A stretch of 64,000 nucleotides of DNA from the NCBI RefSeq assembly GCF_013372265.1, contig NZ_CP054051.1:1066587-1130586 (forward strand), given 5' to 3'. This stretch comes from Aliarcobacter cibarius. Its GTDB lineage: Bacteria; Campylobacterota; Campylobacteria; Campylobacterales; Arcobacteraceae. Position numbers and translations under genes: made by a program. Numbering within the stretch: the stretch's first letter is position 1; every line of letters begins with the position of its first letter. The notes under the pieces were generated by a model. It saw nothing but the letters and a program-made list of their open reading frames with translations. It made no database searches and was not told the DNA's origin. This document shows, piece by piece, positions 41,510 through 50,222 of the stretch.

Positions 41510-42729
41510 TTGATAAAGATTTAGTTTTACCAATAGTTTGTAATAAATATAATATTTCTTATATTATCTTTAATAAAGATTTAAAAATTTTTGATTTTAC
41601 AATGAATATGAGTATGTTTGTAGAGAAAAATGTAGAAATTGTTAAAAATATGGATATTAGAGAAGTTTTTTATGAATTTGTAGGGGCAGAAGATTCTTTA
41701 AATGAAGTATATAATTTTAAACGAAATTATTTACATATTTCTATGATTTCAAGGAATGATATATTTTATGATGTAAATATTGAAATTTGTAATATTGAAA
41801 ATGAAAGATACTTTATTGCCATGTTTTCAAAACAGCTTCATAGTTCAATTAGTTATCTTCAAACTATACAAAAAATAAATCAAGATAATTTAAGAAAGCA
41901 TCTTTTAAAAGAAAAAGATGAAGATTATTACAATGCTATAAATAAGAAGTTAATAAGTTTTAGAATTGATAAATTTGGAATAATAAAAGAAGTTAACCAT
42001 GCTTGTACCAATTTTTTTGCTTTAGATGAATTAGATTTATTAGGAAAACATTTTTCAGATTTTTTTCATTCAAGGGAAAATAAATCTAATTTGAACAGTA
42101 TAAATAGTATTTTTAGAGCTAATAAATTTGACAATACTGAAGTTTTTTTTCATGCGGATGTTATTCCTTTAAGTAATGAAGATTCTTCTAGAATAATAAT
42201 TTGTCAAGACATTACATATCTTAAGAAAATTGAATCAGAGTTGGAATATGCAGTTAATCATGATACTCTAACAAATCTTCCTAATAGATTATATTTAATG
42301 AAAAAGATTGAGGAAAATATAAAAAAATCTAAAGAAAATGACTCTCTTTTTGCATTATGTTTTATTGATTTAAATAAGTTTAAAGATGTAAATGATAACT
42401 TTGGTCATCATGTAGGAGATATGCTTTTAAAGCATGTAGGAGATATTTTAACTAATGTTTTAAGAGAAAATGATACAGTTGCTAGATTAGGTGGAGATGA
42501 GTTTGTCATATTACTTGAAAACATTGAATCTATAGACTATTTAGAAAAAACTATCTCTAGAATTAAAAGTGTTTCAAGTAAGATGCCACTGCTTTATAGC
42601 TCGAGTATAATTATTGATTTTTCTTTTAGTTTAGGGATTAGTTTATATCCATATGATGGTGACAACGTTGAAAAACTTCTTGATAAAGCTGACAAAAATA
42701 TGTATTTATATAAACAAAAAAGTATTTAA
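41506..42729 (+). CDS. PAS-GGDEF diguanylate cyclase (407 aa)
   Basis: No membrane helix is visible. An N-terminal PAS-like domain (about 10-108) and a second PAS domain (about 145-238, ending IIICQDITYLKKIESELEYA) are sensory. The cyclase domain begins HDTLTNLPNRL (252-262) and holds the catalytic GGDEF at 329-333. An intact inhibitory I-site RxxD (320-323) lies five residues before it, so it should make c-di-GMP and be product-inhibited. It is the last gene of the coiled-coil/OmpA/GTPase module, starting inside the GTPase stop (ATGA). A role as output or effector of the GTPase is inferred. Confidence 0.9.
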   Translation: MIDKDLVLPIVCNKYNISYIIFNKDLKIFDFTMNMSMFVEKNVEIVKNMDIREVFYEFVGAEDSLNEVYNFKRNYLHISMISRNDIFYDVNIEICNIENERYFIAMFSKQLHSSISYLQTIQKINQDNLRKHLLKEKDEDYYNAINKKLISFRIDKFGIIKEVNHACTNFFALDELDLLGKHFSDFFHSRENKSNLNSINSIFRANKFDNTEVFFHADVIPLSNEDSSRIIICQDITYLKKIESELEYAVNHDTLTNLPNRLYLMKKIEENIKKSKENDSLFALCFIDLNKFKDVNDNFGHHVGDMLLKHVGDILTNVLRENDTVARLGGDEFVILLENIESIDYLEKTISRIKSVSSKMPLLYSSSIIIDFSFSLGISLYPYDGDNVEKLLDKADKNMYLYKQKSI

Positions 42730-42739
42730 TCCTTTTTGT

Positions 42740-43501
42740 TTATTTATCTTTATTGATTTTGTTTATAATTTTTTGAATATCACTAATTCTTGTATCTGAA
42801 CTAGGGTGTGTTGAAAAGAAATCACTTCTGTCCGATTTTCCTTCATTCATATTTTCCCAAAATTTAATAGCTTCACTTATATTATAACCTGCATTGTACA
42901 TTAGGTAAATTCCAATTTCATCTGCTTCACTTTCTTGTAATCTTCCATAAGGAAGCATAACACCTAAATTTGAACCTGCACCATATGCCATATTGAAAGC
43001 ATTTTGATATTGTGGGGCAGTTGCTCCAACAACTATGTTTCCAATCATTCCTACCCCTTGCTGAACCATATTCTGACTCATTCTTTCAGCGCCATGTCTT
43101 GCAAGTGCATGTGCAATTTCATGAGAAATTACAGTTGCTAATTGATCATCATTTTTTGCATATTTTAAAATTCCTGTGTAAACAACAACTTTTCCTCCAG
43201 GAAGACAAAAAGCATTTGCCTGATCATCTTCAACTAGATTAAACTCCCACTTAAAATCATTTTTTTGTGAAACTTGAGCAATTTTTTGACCAATTATTTT
43301 TATTCTTTGAGAATCTTTTGTATTATTTATAACTTTTGCTTCATTTAAAGCTTCTTTATAAGATTTCTCGCCTAGAGCCATCTCTTCTGAAGATGAAACA
43401 AATATCATTTGAGATCTGTTTGTATATGGAGATTTACTTGTACAACTAGTTAAAATAAAAATAGTAGATATTGATAAAATAATTTGTTTTGAGCTAATCA
43501 T
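42740..43501 (-). CDS. M48-family zinc metalloprotease lipoprotein (LoiP/YggG-like)
   Basis: A 253-residue lipoprotein with lipobox LTSC (Cys20). The zinc motif HEIAH is at 127-131 and the third ligand Glu in ESEADEIG (190-197). The pattern VYTGILKYAKNDDQLATVISHEIAHALARHG is typical for periplasmic M48 proteases such as LoiP/BepA, which take part in outer-membrane protein quality control. It lacks the TPR extension of BepA. It is convergent with the GGDEF gene and divergent from acnB, with a 296-base gap in between. Confidence 0.9.
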   Translation of the reverse strand: MISSKQIILSISTIFILTSCTSKSPYTNRSQMIFVSSSEEMALGEKSYKEALNEAKVINNTKDSQRIKIIGQKIAQVSQKNDFKWEFNLVEDDQANAFCLPGGKVVVYTGILKYAKNDDQLATVISHEIAHALARHGAERMSQNMVQQGVGMIGNIVVGATAPQYQNAFNMAYGAGSNLGVMLPYGRLQESEADEIGIYLMYNAGYNISEAIKFWENMNEGKSDRSDFFSTHPSSDTRISDIQKIINKINKDK

Positions 43502-43797
43502 ATTTTCCCTTATAGTAATAATTTACGTTATATTAATCTACTTATCATAAGTAAATTCTTAATTTTATAAAAAAAAGTTATGAACTAAAATCTATAACAA
43601 TGTACAACTATTGTACATTATTTGAATATAATCATAAAATATTTTCTTCATATTTTATTAAAAAACATTATTAGTTGCAATATGTAACTTTTATTTACAA
43701 AATATAAACTTGTACAAATCTTTACAGAAACTGTACAAGATAATTAAACTGTTTGTGATATAATTTGCCCAAATTCTTAAATTTAATAGGAGAAAAA
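43502..43797 (+). promoter_or_regulatory. acnB control region with four TGTACA palindromes and a TATAAT box
   Basis: TGTACA occurs at 43601-43606, 43612-43617, 43711-43716 and 43732-43737. Start-to-start spacing is 11 bases within the first pair and 21 within the second, which puts each pair on one face of the helix. The last pair forms a larger inverted repeat, CTTGTACA and TGTACAAG. A TATAAT (43759-43764, followed by TTGCCC) is 34 bases before the acnB ATG, so the last box touches the expected -35 position. This looks like operator sites for a dimeric regulator acting on acnB. No gene is present in the gap; the AGGAG ribosome site is at 43788-43792. Confidence 0.55.
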
Positions 43798-46374
43798 ATG
43801 AGTTTATTACAAGATTATAAAGCACATGAAGCACAAAGAGCGAATGAGGGTGGATTACCAGGTCTTGCACTTACAGCTGCTCAAACTGCTGAATTAGTAG
43901 AGCTTTTAAAAGCTAGTAAAGTTGAAGATGCAGAATTTGCATTAAATTTATTTAAAAATAAAATCAATCCAGGTGTTGATGATGCTGCTTATGTAAAAGC
44001 TGCTTTTTTAAATGATATCGTTCAAGGTAAAGTTGCATGTTCTGTAATTTCAAAAGTTGAAGCTATTGAAATTTTAGGAACAATGATGGGAGGATACAAT
44101 GTACCACCACTTGTTGAAGCACTTAAAATAGCTGAAGTTGCTGATGCAGCAGCTAAAGAGTTAAAAAATACAATCTTAGTTTATAACTCATTTAATGATG
44201 TAAAATCTTTAATGGATGCAGGAAATGCAAAAGCTAAAGAAGTTATTGAATCATGGGCAAATGCTGAGTGGTTTACAAATAAACCAGCATTAGAAGAAGA
44301 GATTACTTTAACAGTTTACAAAATTCCAGGTGAAACAAATACAGATGATTTATCTCCTGCAACTGTTGCATTTACAAGAGCTGATATTCCATTACACGCA
44401 ACTGCGATGTTACAATCAAGAATGGAAAAACCTTTAGAAAAAATGGTTGAGTTAAAAGCAAAAGGTCATCCTTTAGCATATGTTGGTGATGTTGTTGGAA
44501 CAGGAAGTTCAAGAAAATCAGGAATTAACTCTGTACAATGGCATATGGGAAGAGATATTCCAGGTGTTCCAAATAAAAGAACAGGTGGAGTTGTAATTGG
44601 TTCTATTATTGCTCCAATTTTCTTTAACACTGCAGAAGATTCAGGATGTTTACCAATTGAAGCAAATGTTGATAGTATTGAAACAGGAGATGTTATTACA
44701 TTAAAACCATATGCTGGTGAAATCTTAAAAGATGGAAAAGTTGTATCTACATTTAAATTAAGTCCAAATACTTTAACTGATGAGATGAGAGCAGGTGGAA
44801 GAATTCCATTAATTATTGGAAAAGGTTTAACTGCAAAAGCTAGAGAAGCATTAAAATTATCAGCTTCAACTGCATTTATTGCTCCTGAACAACCAACTAA
44901 TAATGGTAAAGGTTATACTCAAGCACAAAAAATGGTTGGAAAAGCTTGTGGTGTTGAGGGTGTTAAACCAGGAATGTATGTTGAGCCAATCGCTACAACT
45001 GTAGGATCACAAGATACAACTGGACCAATGACAAGAGATGAGATTAAAGAACTTGCTGCATTATCTTTTGGTGCTGACATGGTTATGCAATCATTTTGTC
45101 ATACAGCTGCTTATCCAAAACCAGCAGATATTAAATTAAGACATACTTTACCAGATTTCATTAATTCAAGAGGTGGAGTTACACTTAAGCCAGGTGACGG
45201 TGTTATTCACTCATGGTTAAATAGATTATGTTTACCAGATACAGTAGGAACAGGTGGAGATTCACATACAAGATTCCCAATTGGTATTTCATTCCCAGCT
45301 GGATCAGGACTTATTGCATTCGCAGGTGTTACAGGTATGATGCCTTTAACTATGCCAGAATCTGTTTTAGTTAAATTTACAGGTAAAATGCAACCAGGTA
45401 TTACTTTAAGAGATTTAGTAAATGCAATTCCATATTATGCAATTAAACAAGGATTATTAACAGTTCCTAAGAAAAATAAAAAGAATATTTTTGCTGGAAC
45501 AATTATTGAAATCCAAGGTTTACCAGATTTAAAAGTTGAGCAAGCATTCGAATTATCAGATGCATCTGCTGAAAGATCTGCAGCAGCTTGTTCTGTTCAA
45601 TTAAACAAAGAACCAATTATTGAGTACTTATCTTCAAATATTGCATTAATTGAAAAAATGATTGAAGAAGGTTACGAAGATAAAAAAACTTTACAAAGAA
45701 GAGCTGATAAAATGAAAGAGTGGATTAAAAACCCTCAATTATTAGAGCCAGATGCAGATGCTGAGTATTTAGCTACAATTGAAATTAACTTAGATGAAAT
45801 TAAAGAACCAATTTTAGCTTGTCCAAATGATCCAGATGATGTTGCTACTTTATCTGAAATCTTAGCTGATGATAACAGACCAAAAAATATTGATGAAGTA
45901 TTCGTAGGTTCTTGTATGACAAATATTGGATTATTCAGAGCTTTAGGAGAAGTATTAAAAGGTGAGGGTGTTGCTAAAGCAAAACTATGGGTTGCCCCTC
46001 CTACAAAAATGGATGAAGCTCAATTAACAGAAGAGGGATACTATGCTGCATTTGCTGCTGCTGGTGCTAGAATTGAAATTCCAGGTTGTTCATTATGTAT
46101 GGGTAACCAAGCACAAGTTGGTGAAGGTTCAACAGTATTCTCTACAAGTACTAGAAACTTTGATAATAGACTTGGTAAAAACTCTAAAGTTTATTTAGGA
46201 TCAGCTGAAGTTGCTGCTGTTGCTGCACTTTTAGGAAGAATTCCAACTGTTCAAGAATACTTAGATATAGTTGCTAAGAAAATAAATGCAAGTAACAAAG
46301 ATAACGTTTATAAATACTTAAACTTCCATCAAGTAACTGCAGACCACTTAACAACTCTTTTAACTTCTAGATAA
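43798..46374 (+). CDS. acnB: Aconitate hydratase B / 2-methylisocitrate dehydratase
   Basis: AcnB converts citrate to isocitrate in the TCA cycle and can act as an RNA-binding regulator when it loses its cluster. The chosen ATG (43798) has AGGAG upstream and begins [17 protein letters not shown]; an ATG 11 codons earlier has no support. At 858 residues it has the AcnB length and order: N-terminal HEAT-like domain, swivel domain ([16 protein letters not shown]), then the cluster domains with [21 protein letters not shown] and [13 protein letters not shown], which give the three Cys ligands. The leading box array suggests transcriptional control. Confidence 0.97.
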   Translation: MSLLQDYKAHEAQRANEGGLPGLALTAAQTAELVELLKASKVEDAEFALNLFKNKINPGVDDAAYVKAAFLNDIVQGKVACSVISKVEAIEILGTMMGGYNVPPLVEALKIAEVADAAAKELKNTILVYNSFNDVKSLMDAGNAKAKEVIESWANAEWFTNKPALEEEITLTVYKIPGETNTDDLSPATVAFTRADIPLHATAMLQSRMEKPLEKMVELKAKGHPLAYVGDVVGTGSSRKSGINSVQWHMGRDIPGVPNKRTGGVVIGSIIAPIFFNTAEDSGCLPIEANVDSIETGDVITLKPYAGEILKDGKVVSTFKLSPNTLTDEMRAGGRIPLIIGKGLTAKAREALKLSASTAFIAPEQPTNNGKGYTQAQKMVGKACGVEGVKPGMYVEPIATTVGSQDTTGPMTRDEIKELAALSFGADMVMQSFCHTAAYPKPADIKLRHTLPDFINSRGGVTLKPGDGVIHSWLNRLCLPDTVGTGGDSHTRFPIGISFPAGSGLIAFAGVTGMMPLTMPESVLVKFTGKMQPGITLRDLVNAIPYYAIKQGLLTVPKKNKKNIFAGTIIEIQGLPDLKVEQAFELSDASAERSAAACSVQLNKEPIIEYLSSNIALIEKMIEEGYEDKKTLQRRADKMKEWIKNPQLLEPDADAEYLATIEINLDEIKEPILACPNDPDDVATLSEILADDNRPKNIDEVFVGSCMTNIGLFRALGEVLKGEGVAKAKLWVAPPTKMDEAQLTEEGYYAAFAAAGARIEIPGCSLCMGNQAQVGEGSTVFSTSTRNFDNRLGKNSKVYLGSAEVAAVAALLGRIPTVQEYLDIVAKKINASNKDNVYKYLNFHQVTADHLTTLLTSR

Positions 46375-46398
46375 TTTCTATATATTAAAAGAATTTGA

Positions 46399-46428
46399 AG
46401 CCCAAGATTTTTAATCTTGGGCTTTTTT
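46399..46428 (+). terminator. Intrinsic terminator of acnB
   Basis: AGCCCAAGATT (46399-46409) and AATCTTGGGCT (46413-46423) form a perfect 11-bp stem with a TTT loop, followed by five T residues. Confidence 0.92.
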
Positions 46429-46544
46429 ATTTGTAAAGTTTTCTATTATTAGTCGATGTATATTAATTATGTTTTATAAATATATAAAATAATAATGTGG
46501 ATTGTTTATTTGAAGAGGTTATTCAAAATAAAAAGTATTAAAAC

Positions 46545-47429
46545 TTATTCATTTTGAACTTTTGAATCGTCATAAGGATCTAAATGTATTGTAATATGCC
46601 ACTCTTTTTTGTCATTTAATTTTTCTATTTCATCTTCAATTAAATCACTAATTTTATGTGCTTTTACTAAAGATATTGATGTATCCGAAAAAACTAAATG
46701 AGCTTCTACAAAAATCTTATTTGCAGCTTCTCTAGTTTTTAGATGATGAAAACTATGAACATCTTTATGACTCATAAATATTGAAATAATATTTATTACC
46801 ATTTCTTCATCCAACGCTCTATCAAGTAATACCATGATTCCACTATGAATTAAATTATAAGCTGAATAGATGATATATAAGGCTATTAAACTACCAATTA
46901 TTACATCGAAAAGTTCATATCCTGTTAAAGACACTAATAAAAGTGACAATAAAACTGCAATACTACTGAAAACATCTGTTTTGTAATGAAGAGCATCAGC
47001 TTTTATTACCATGCTATGAGTTTTTTTAGCTATGTAGTTTAAGTATAAAACAAGTCCAATTGTAATTACTAAAGAAGATATCATTACATAAATTGAAATT
47101 TCTAGGTAGCTTGATACTTCTCCATTTTTATATTTTGAAAATGCTTGATATAATAAAAAAAGCCCTGACATTGAAATAATTGTTCCTTCAATTACAGATG
47201 CTAAAGCTTCAATCTTTCCTTTACCATAGTTAAAAGTTTTATCAGCTGGTTTCTCTGATTTTGAAATAGCAAAATAGTTGAAAATTGATACAAACATATC
47301 TAAAATTGAATCAATGGCAGAGGCTAAAACAGCAACAGAGCCACTAAATAGCCCTACTGCTAATTTTATAATAGTAAGAATTGCTGCAACGGTAGAAGAT
47401 ACAACGGTTGCTTTTTTTTGAGGAGACAT
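46545..47429 (-). CDS. Cation diffusion facilitator metal exporter (FieF-like)
   Basis: A 294-residue CDF protein with six membrane helices and a cytoplasmic C-terminal domain (about 205-294). The metal-site motifs are SAIDSILDMFVSI (helix 2) and ADALHYKTDVFSSI (helix 5). The first reads S-x2-D-S-x3-D and the second D-x3-H/K-x2-D, as in Zn/Fe-type FieF. The His-containing tail (HSFHHLKTREAANK) resembles the regulatory metal site. It exports Zn2+, Fe2+ or similar ions against protons. It follows the aspartate aminotransferase gene with a one-base gap. Confidence 0.88.
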   Translation of the reverse strand: MSPQKKATVVSSTVAAILTIIKLAVGLFSGSVAVLASAIDSILDMFVSIFNYFAISKSEKPADKTFNYGKGKIEALASVIEGTIISMSGLFLLYQAFSKYKNGEVSSYLEISIYVMISSLVITIGLVLYLNYIAKKTHSMVIKADALHYKTDVFSSIAVLLSLLLVSLTGYELFDVIIGSLIALYIIYSAYNLIHSGIMVLLDRALDEEMVINIISIFMSHKDVHSFHHLKTREAANKIFVEAHLVFSDTSISLVKAHKISDLIEDEIEKLNDKKEWHITIHLDPYDDSKVQNE

Positions 47430-47430
47430 A

Positions 47431-48600
47431 TTAATTATTTTCTACAAAATCTTTAATTCTGTTTATTCCATCTTTAATATTTTCCATGCTTGTGGCAAAA
47501 GATAGTCTAACATATCCTTCCATTCCGAAAGCAAGGCCAGGAACAAGTGCTACTCCTTTACTTTCTAGTAAATCAGCACAGAATTTCATAGAGTCATTTG
47601 AAAACTTTTTAATGTTGATGAACAAATAAAAAGCACCATCTGGATCAAAACATGATAATTTTTCAATATCGTTTATCGCTTTTACTGCATAATCTTTTCT
47701 TTTTTCAAATTCGATTCTCATCATTTCGATATCTTTATCAGCATCACCCTCTAGAGCTACAATAGCTGCATACTGAGTCATAGAGTTTACATTTGAAGTA
47801 ACTTGACCTTGAAGTTTTGACATAGCTTTTGCTAATTTTGCATCTGGACATGCAACATATCCAAATCTCCAACCAGTCATTGCAACAGATTTACTAAGAC
47901 CATTTATAGTTACAGTTCTATTATACATATCTTCTGAAACTTCAGCAGTAGCAGTAAATTTTTTACCTTTGTAGATTAGTTTTTCATACATTTCATCAGA
48001 TAAAACGATGATATTAGTTCCTTTTAAAACTTCTGCTAATTCTAATAACTCTTCTTTTGAATAAACTGAGCCAGTTGGATTAGAAGGAGAGTTTAACATT
48101 AATATTTTTGTTTTAGGAGTGATTGCTTCTTTTAATTGTTTCGCAGTAATTTTAAAATCTGTATGTTCATCCGTTTCAATAAATACAGGAATTCCTCCAC
48201 TATAAACAACTAATTCTGGATAAGTAACCCAATATGGACTTGGGATAATTACTTCATCACCTTCATCAATTAATGCTTGCGCTAAATTGAATAGTGAATG
48301 TTTTGCTCCATTACTTATTACAATACCATCTAACTTATAATCTAAATTGTGGTCTTTCTTTAACTTATTGATAATTGCTTGCTTAGTTTGCTTAATACCT
48401 TCAACAGCTGTGTATTTAGTTTTTCCTTCATTAATTGCTTTAATAGCTGCATCTTTTACAACTTGTGGCGTATCAAAATCAGGTTCACCTGCACTAAAAC
48501 TTAGAATATCTTTACCTTGAGCTTTTAAATCATTTGCTAAAGCTGTTATAGATAAAGTAAGTGAAGGAGCTAGTTTCTCCATTCTATCTGCAATTTTCAT
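47431..48600 (-). CDS. aspC: Aspartate aminotransferase (class I PLP enzyme)
   Basis: A 389-residue PLP-dependent enzyme. The start is ATG at 48600 (KIADRMEKLAPS) with GAGGA upstream; an in-frame codon five residues earlier would lie within the leader. Family marks are FSAGEPDFDTPQ (about 35-46), NGAKHSLFNL, LNSPSNPTGSVYS (residues about 166-178), DEMYEKL, SKSVAMTGWRFGY with the Schiff-base Lys (near 235) and RLSFATS. This is the subgroup Ib of many bacteria, making aspartate from oxaloacetate. The gene symbol is used in the broad sense. It leads the CDF gene by one base. Confidence 0.9.
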   Translation of the reverse strand: MKIADRMEKLAPSLTLSITALANDLKAQGKDILSFSAGEPDFDTPQVVKDAAIKAINEGKTKYTAVEGIKQTKQAIINKLKKDHNLDYKLDGIVISNGAKHSLFNLAQALIDEGDEVIIPSPYWVTYPELVVYSGGIPVFIETDEHTDFKITAKQLKEAITPKTKILMLNSPSNPTGSVYSKEELLELAEVLKGTNIIVLSDEMYEKLIYKGKKFTATAEVSEDMYNRTVTINGLSKSVAMTGWRFGYVACPDAKLAKAMSKLQGQVTSNVNSMTQYAAIVALEGDADKDIEMMRIEFEKRKDYAVKAINDIEKLSCFDPDGAFYLFINIKKFSNDSMKFCADLLESKGVALVPGLAFGMEGYVRLSFATSMENIKDGINRIKDFVENN

Positions 48601-48635
48601 AATAGTTATCCTCAATTAAATTATCATTACACTTA

Positions 48636-48644
48636 TGGTATAAT
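48636..48644 (+). promoter_or_regulatory. Extended -10 promoter for the YgjP-like gene
   Basis: TGGTATAAT (hexamer 48639-48644) is a perfect extended -10, followed by CGTGCGG, 38 bases before the TTG start at 48683. Confidence 0.6.
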
Positions 48645-48682
48645 CGTGCGGATTTTATCTAAAATTTACTTAAAGGTTTTTT

Positions 48683-49276
48683 TTGAATTTTCAAATTAGT
48701 TTAAATGAAAATGTAATAAGTGTTGAATTACAAAATAAAAAGCATATAAAACACTGTTATTTGAGAATCCTATCTAAAGATTTATTGCAAATAAAAGCAA
48801 ATAAATATTTTACAATTTATGATGCAAAAGATTTAATTAATAGAAAAAAAGAGTGGATTTTAGAAAATATAAAAAGAGTTGAAAATAAAACAATTGAGGA
48901 AGGATTCTTTTTATATTTAGGTGAAAAAAAAGAATTGAAAAATTTTAAAATAAAAAATTTAGATAATTTTTATAAAAATGAAATTCAAAAAATAATTCCC
49001 CTATTAGTAGAAAAATATTCAAATATTATGCAATTATATCCTACAAAGATTTCATACAGAAAAAATAAAAGAACTTGGGGATCTTGTAATTATAAAAATG
49101 AGTTGAATTTTAATATTTTACTTATGAAATATCCAATGTATATTATGGAGTATATTGTTGTTCATGAATTAGCTCATATAAAGCATAAAAATCATTCAAA
49201 AGATTTCTGGAATTTAGTTCAAAAATTTTGTCCGAATTATAAAATTATAGAAAAAAATTTTAAATCACTTCTTTAA
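48683..49276 (+). CDS. YgjP/DUF45-type zinc metallopeptidase, TTG start
   Basis: A 197-residue protein of the YgjP (M48-like) family. The zinc motif HELAH is at 161-165 in IVVHELAHIKHKNHSKDFW, and the conserved RKNKRTWGSCNYKNELNFN segment (126-144) precedes it. The TTG start has AAAGG six bases upstream and leads directly into a beta-rich N-terminal part. The family is cytoplasmic with no signal peptide, and its physiological substrate is unknown. It is convergent with the last gene of the envC operon and divergent from the aminotransferase gene. Confidence 0.87.
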   Translation: MNFQISLNENVISVELQNKKHIKHCYLRILSKDLLQIKANKYFTIYDAKDLINRKKEWILENIKRVENKTIEEGFFLYLGEKKELKNFKIKNLDNFYKNEIQKIIPLLVEKYSNIMQLYPTKISYRKNKRTWGSCNYKNELNFNILLMKYPMYIMEYIVVHELAHIKHKNHSKDFWNLVQKFCPNYKIIEKNFKSLL

Positions 49277-49277
49277 A

Positions 49278-50222
49278 TTAATCTCTTGCTTCAATTACTC
49301 TTTTTAAAAGTTCCTCTTTTGTGAACTCTTTTGAAATTTTTTGAGTTGTGACACCATTTGAAAGAGTTATTTGAATATTATTTTTTTGATTGAATTCTGC
49401 ATTCACTATTAATCTTTTTACTTTTTCTGAGTATTCATTTAAAGTATAAATTTTTCTTCCAATAAATAATTCATAGAGAGTTGGTTCTTTATAGAAACCA
49501 ATTAGCTCTCTATTGTTGTATAAATATTTCCAAATCTTAATTTCTAAATCAAATGGTAAAAAGAAATTTGTGTAATCGGAGAAAACTCTATCGCCTTTTA
49601 TATAAAAATTTGTTTCAGGGAAAAATCCTGGAACACAGTTACATAAAAACATATCTCGTTGTAAATCTTTTATTTTTGCAATACAAAAATATTTAAATTT
49701 TTTTAATTTTTCTAAAAATAGTAAATCTTGACTATTTTGGTTTTCTAAAATAGAGAATATTGTAAATAGCTCTTTGAAATCATCTTCATTTGATGCTAAG
49801 ATTTCAAGAACTTGAATACTTAACTTTTCTATTTTTTCATTTTTATTAGGAATTTTGTATGATTTAAAAATTTCATTTTTTAAATCTATTATTAAAATAT
49901 TGTTATCATTTTTATTTAAAAAATATAACTTTTTATCACTTTTTCTTTCATTAATAAAAATTGTATTTTCATCAATATAGATAGTTTTATAAGAAACTAA
50001 AATAATTTTCTTAGAATCTTTAATCTCTTCATTTTCAAAACTATATTTGAATTCATGATTTTTTAAAAAATCAACTAATTCAAGTTCAACGTTATAATCT
50101 AAATGGCTACTGTTTGAATACTCTTTTTTTAAACTATCAAATTCTAAATCAAGAGATAAAAGATAGTTTTTATGTCTAAAAAGTTCTTTCTGATCTTTAA
50201 TAATAATTTTTTTTAAAATCAT
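49278..50222 (-). CDS. Hypothetical protein, last gene of the envC operon (314 aa)
   Basis: I do not recognise a family. It is a mixed alpha/beta cytoplasmic-looking protein with no signal or membrane segment. Two Cys lie close together in FLCNCVPGFFPETNFY (about 196-210), and there are aromatic-rich stretches (KIWKYLYNNRELIGFY). The N-terminus is basic. Its ATG overlaps the envC stop by four bases, so it is made from the same message. Its place after ftsEX-envC suggests an envelope or division link, but the sequence gives no proof. Confidence 0.65.
   Translation of the reverse strand: MILKKIIIKDQKELFRHKNYLLSLDLEFDSLKKEYSNSSHLDYNVELELVDFLKNHEFKYSFENEEIKDSKKIILVSYKTIYIDENTIFINERKSDKKLYFLNKNDNNILIIDLKNEIFKSYKIPNKNEKIEKLSIQVLEILASNEDDFKELFTIFSILENQNSQDLLFLEKLKKFKYFCIAKIKDLQRDMFLCNCVPGFFPETNFYIKGDRVFSDYTNFFLPFDLEIKIWKYLYNNRELIGFYKEPTLYELFIGRKIYTLNEYSEKVKRLIVNAEFNQKNNIQITLSNGVTTQKISKEFTKEELLKRVIEARD

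Noticed and set aside
43765-43797. Upstream ATG-type start for acnB
   Set aside because: It overlaps the -10 and leader; the AGGAG site points to ATG 43798, which matches AcnB proteins.
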